This document shows positions 62,433-64,000 of a stretch of DNA of 64,000 bases, piece after piece. The position numbers and the translations under genes are program-made. A model generated the notes under the pieces. The model saw only the letters and a program-made list of their open reading frames with translations, was not told where the DNA came from and did no database searches. The DNA comes from Lagopus muta. Its lineage: Eukaryota > Chordata > Aves > Galliformes > Phasianidae. The stretch is from NCBI RefSeq assembly GCF_023343835.1, contig NC_064440.1, positions 26,667,537 through 26,731,536 of the forward strand, read 5' to 3'. Numbering within the stretch: the stretch's first letter is position 1; each line of letters opens with the position of its first letter.

Positions 62433-64000
62433 AGTTAGGGATCCTTTTTTTTCTAGTGATGGACAAGAGCGCGTGTGTCACATGTAAAAATTCTGCACCA
62501 GCAGAGGTGATCAGCTGTTGCCACTACTGAAATGCACTGCCTACCTCTCACTGTGCTCACATCCATTATTTGGTCTCCTTAAATGTTCAGCAAGCATAGA
62601 TGAGTGTTGGTGCCATTTTTTTTCCAAGAGGAGGAATTCAGTAATTTACCTTTGCTTCATACACTCTTCTTGTCAGGCACCAGTTTGTCAGACTGCCCCT
62701 TTGCTGTCATCTGTCACACAGCAATAAAATGTAATGGAATATTGGTGGGAAGGTCCAGCCCCTACTGCCAGACCACATCTACCTCTGATGCTGTGGGCCA
62801 GTGTAATAAAACAGGAGGCATAACTTCTGGAGCAGCACTAAGGATGATATCAAAAGTTGTGAAATTGAATCTAGCCTAGATCTCGCATCATAAGAGGGGA
62901 TTAAGTGTCTTAGTGGGTTTACTTGATACGGCAGTGTTTCTTCAGTGAATATACTTCCTCCAGCTACAAATAACAATGAATAGGGAGTACTCCAAAGCTC
63001 GCATCTGTATTTTAGGTTTCTCTTGAGAAGAATCTTTTCCCAGACCACTGTGTAACAGTATCTACTAAAATAGCCAGCAGAGGGGGCTGTAACATTAAGA
63101 GTTGTTTGGAAATAAAATGTAATTACTCCAACTGAAAAAAGAAAATACAAGCTGGATATGAACTCAGGAATAGTAATGCTGAGTAATTCATACACTTAGA
63201 CACTTAATGGAAGTGGGCATAACACAGTGACTATAATATTCAGTTTACATTCCATTTTCTCATCATATTAAGACACTAAAACAAAGAAAAAAATTGATAT
63301 CAGTACTCTCAGAGTAAAAAACAAATCATTCTTACTGTATCAAACACAGAAGGAGGTTTTTTCCTTGGTACCTGACTTACTGTTTCTCCTAGCCCTAAGG
63401 AGCAAAGTAGTGTGAAGTAAATTGCAAGATGCATCTGTAGCACGGGGTAGCTCTTTCTCTTGCACAGTAACTAGCATGGTACCAAGGCTTTTATTTATGG
63501 TGAAGTAGTTTACTTAGCAGTAAGTGATGACATGTTAATTGACCATAGGGTATGTCTGTGCATGGTAAAGTGTGTTTGAACAGTTACTGTGGCATAGGAA
63601 ATGAGCTCATACTCATTTATCTTGTGAAGCAGTGTTACATATGTCTCTTTTCACAGCTGTAGCAGCAATTTTGCACACAGCTGAAGCTGGTGTAACCCAG
63701 GAACTCAATCTTTTTTCCATATCACCCGTTTCCTGTGCTGGTACAAGTTTTTGTGTGGCAGTGTGTTAAAACAGGTCAGGGAACTGATGTTATTAAATAT
63801 GATTCTTCATTCCCACTACACAGAATGCACTAGCTTAAACTTGTGTTAATTTCTCAGACCAGTTTGTCAGGCAATTGCACAAGCTCTTCTACTTACCCTG
63901 GAAATTTGGGTCAGGGTGGAGTTGTGTTAGCAGTGCAGACTGAAGCTTGATTAAGCTTGGAGCAGCTAATGCTGTCCATTCCTTCATTGTATTTGTTGCT

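Larger units (their letters stand above)
60076..64000 (+). other. BOLL: BOLL intron 10, 5' part
   Basis: At least 3.9 kb, open at the right edge. It carries a GATA-type simple repeat (60207-60285), a mariner-like fragment (60661-60795) and a long CR1 fragment (60800-62432). The remainder to 64000 shows no recognisable exon. Confidence 0.75.

Noticed and set aside
63074..63087. CTCF-like CCAGCAGAGGGGGC in BOLL intron 10
   Set aside because: It has two extra G relative to the core spacing, so the match is poor.
63740..63772. Possible BOLL terminal exon containing tgtgtgg
   Set aside because: There is no acceptor AG in the right place and the frame does not give a TVWSIHY-like end.
1..64000. 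tRNA, rRNA, microRNA hairpin, CRISPR array or prokaryotic-type system
   Set aside because: None seen by eye; the only arrays are simple repeats, and the window is ordinary vertebrate gene and intron sequence.

Overview
This is vertebrate nuclear DNA, almost certainly from a bird and most likely a galliform. There are no bacterial-style gene runs. Coding sequence is split into short exons with GT/AG borders. The dispersed repeats are CR1 LINE fragments of avian type, whose 3' ends carry the typical ATTCTATG-like motif. Species and chromosome cannot be fixed from sequence alone.

Layout, all on the + strand: (1) 1-6972 is non-coding, read as an intron of PLCL1. (2) 6973-30630 holds the last three coding exons of PLCL1 (phospholipase C-like 1 / PRIP-1), ending at a TAG at 30628-30630, with a 20.1 kb last intron containing two CR1 copies. 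(3) 30631 to about 32130 is AT-rich and probably PLCL1 3' UTR. (4) 32130-41020 is intergenic, with a CR1 tail and two CTCF-like sites. (5) 41020-42290 is a strong CpG island, the promoter and first exon of BOLL. (6) 41883-60075 holds ten BOLL coding exons (861 nt, 287 codons) encoding a DAZ-family germline RNA-binding protein with an intact RRM. The short terminal exon lies beyond the right edge.

BOLL introns carry three sense-oriented CR1 fragments, a mariner-like fragment, simple repeats and, antisense in intron 5, a degraded coding-like block ending in a poly(A)/(AAC)n-like tail. That block may be an undescribed retrocopy.

The two genes are not functionally linked: PLCL1 is an inositol-phosphate-binding signalling scaffold and BOLL a germ-cell translation regulator. 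Their arrangement is notable. Here BOLL follows the 3' end of PLCL1 in the same direction, whereas in human (from memory) the two genes are head to head. I see no CRISPR array, operon, phage or other unusual system. The points most worth checking are this local rearrangement, the antisense retrocopy candidate and BOLL start/splice peculiarities.
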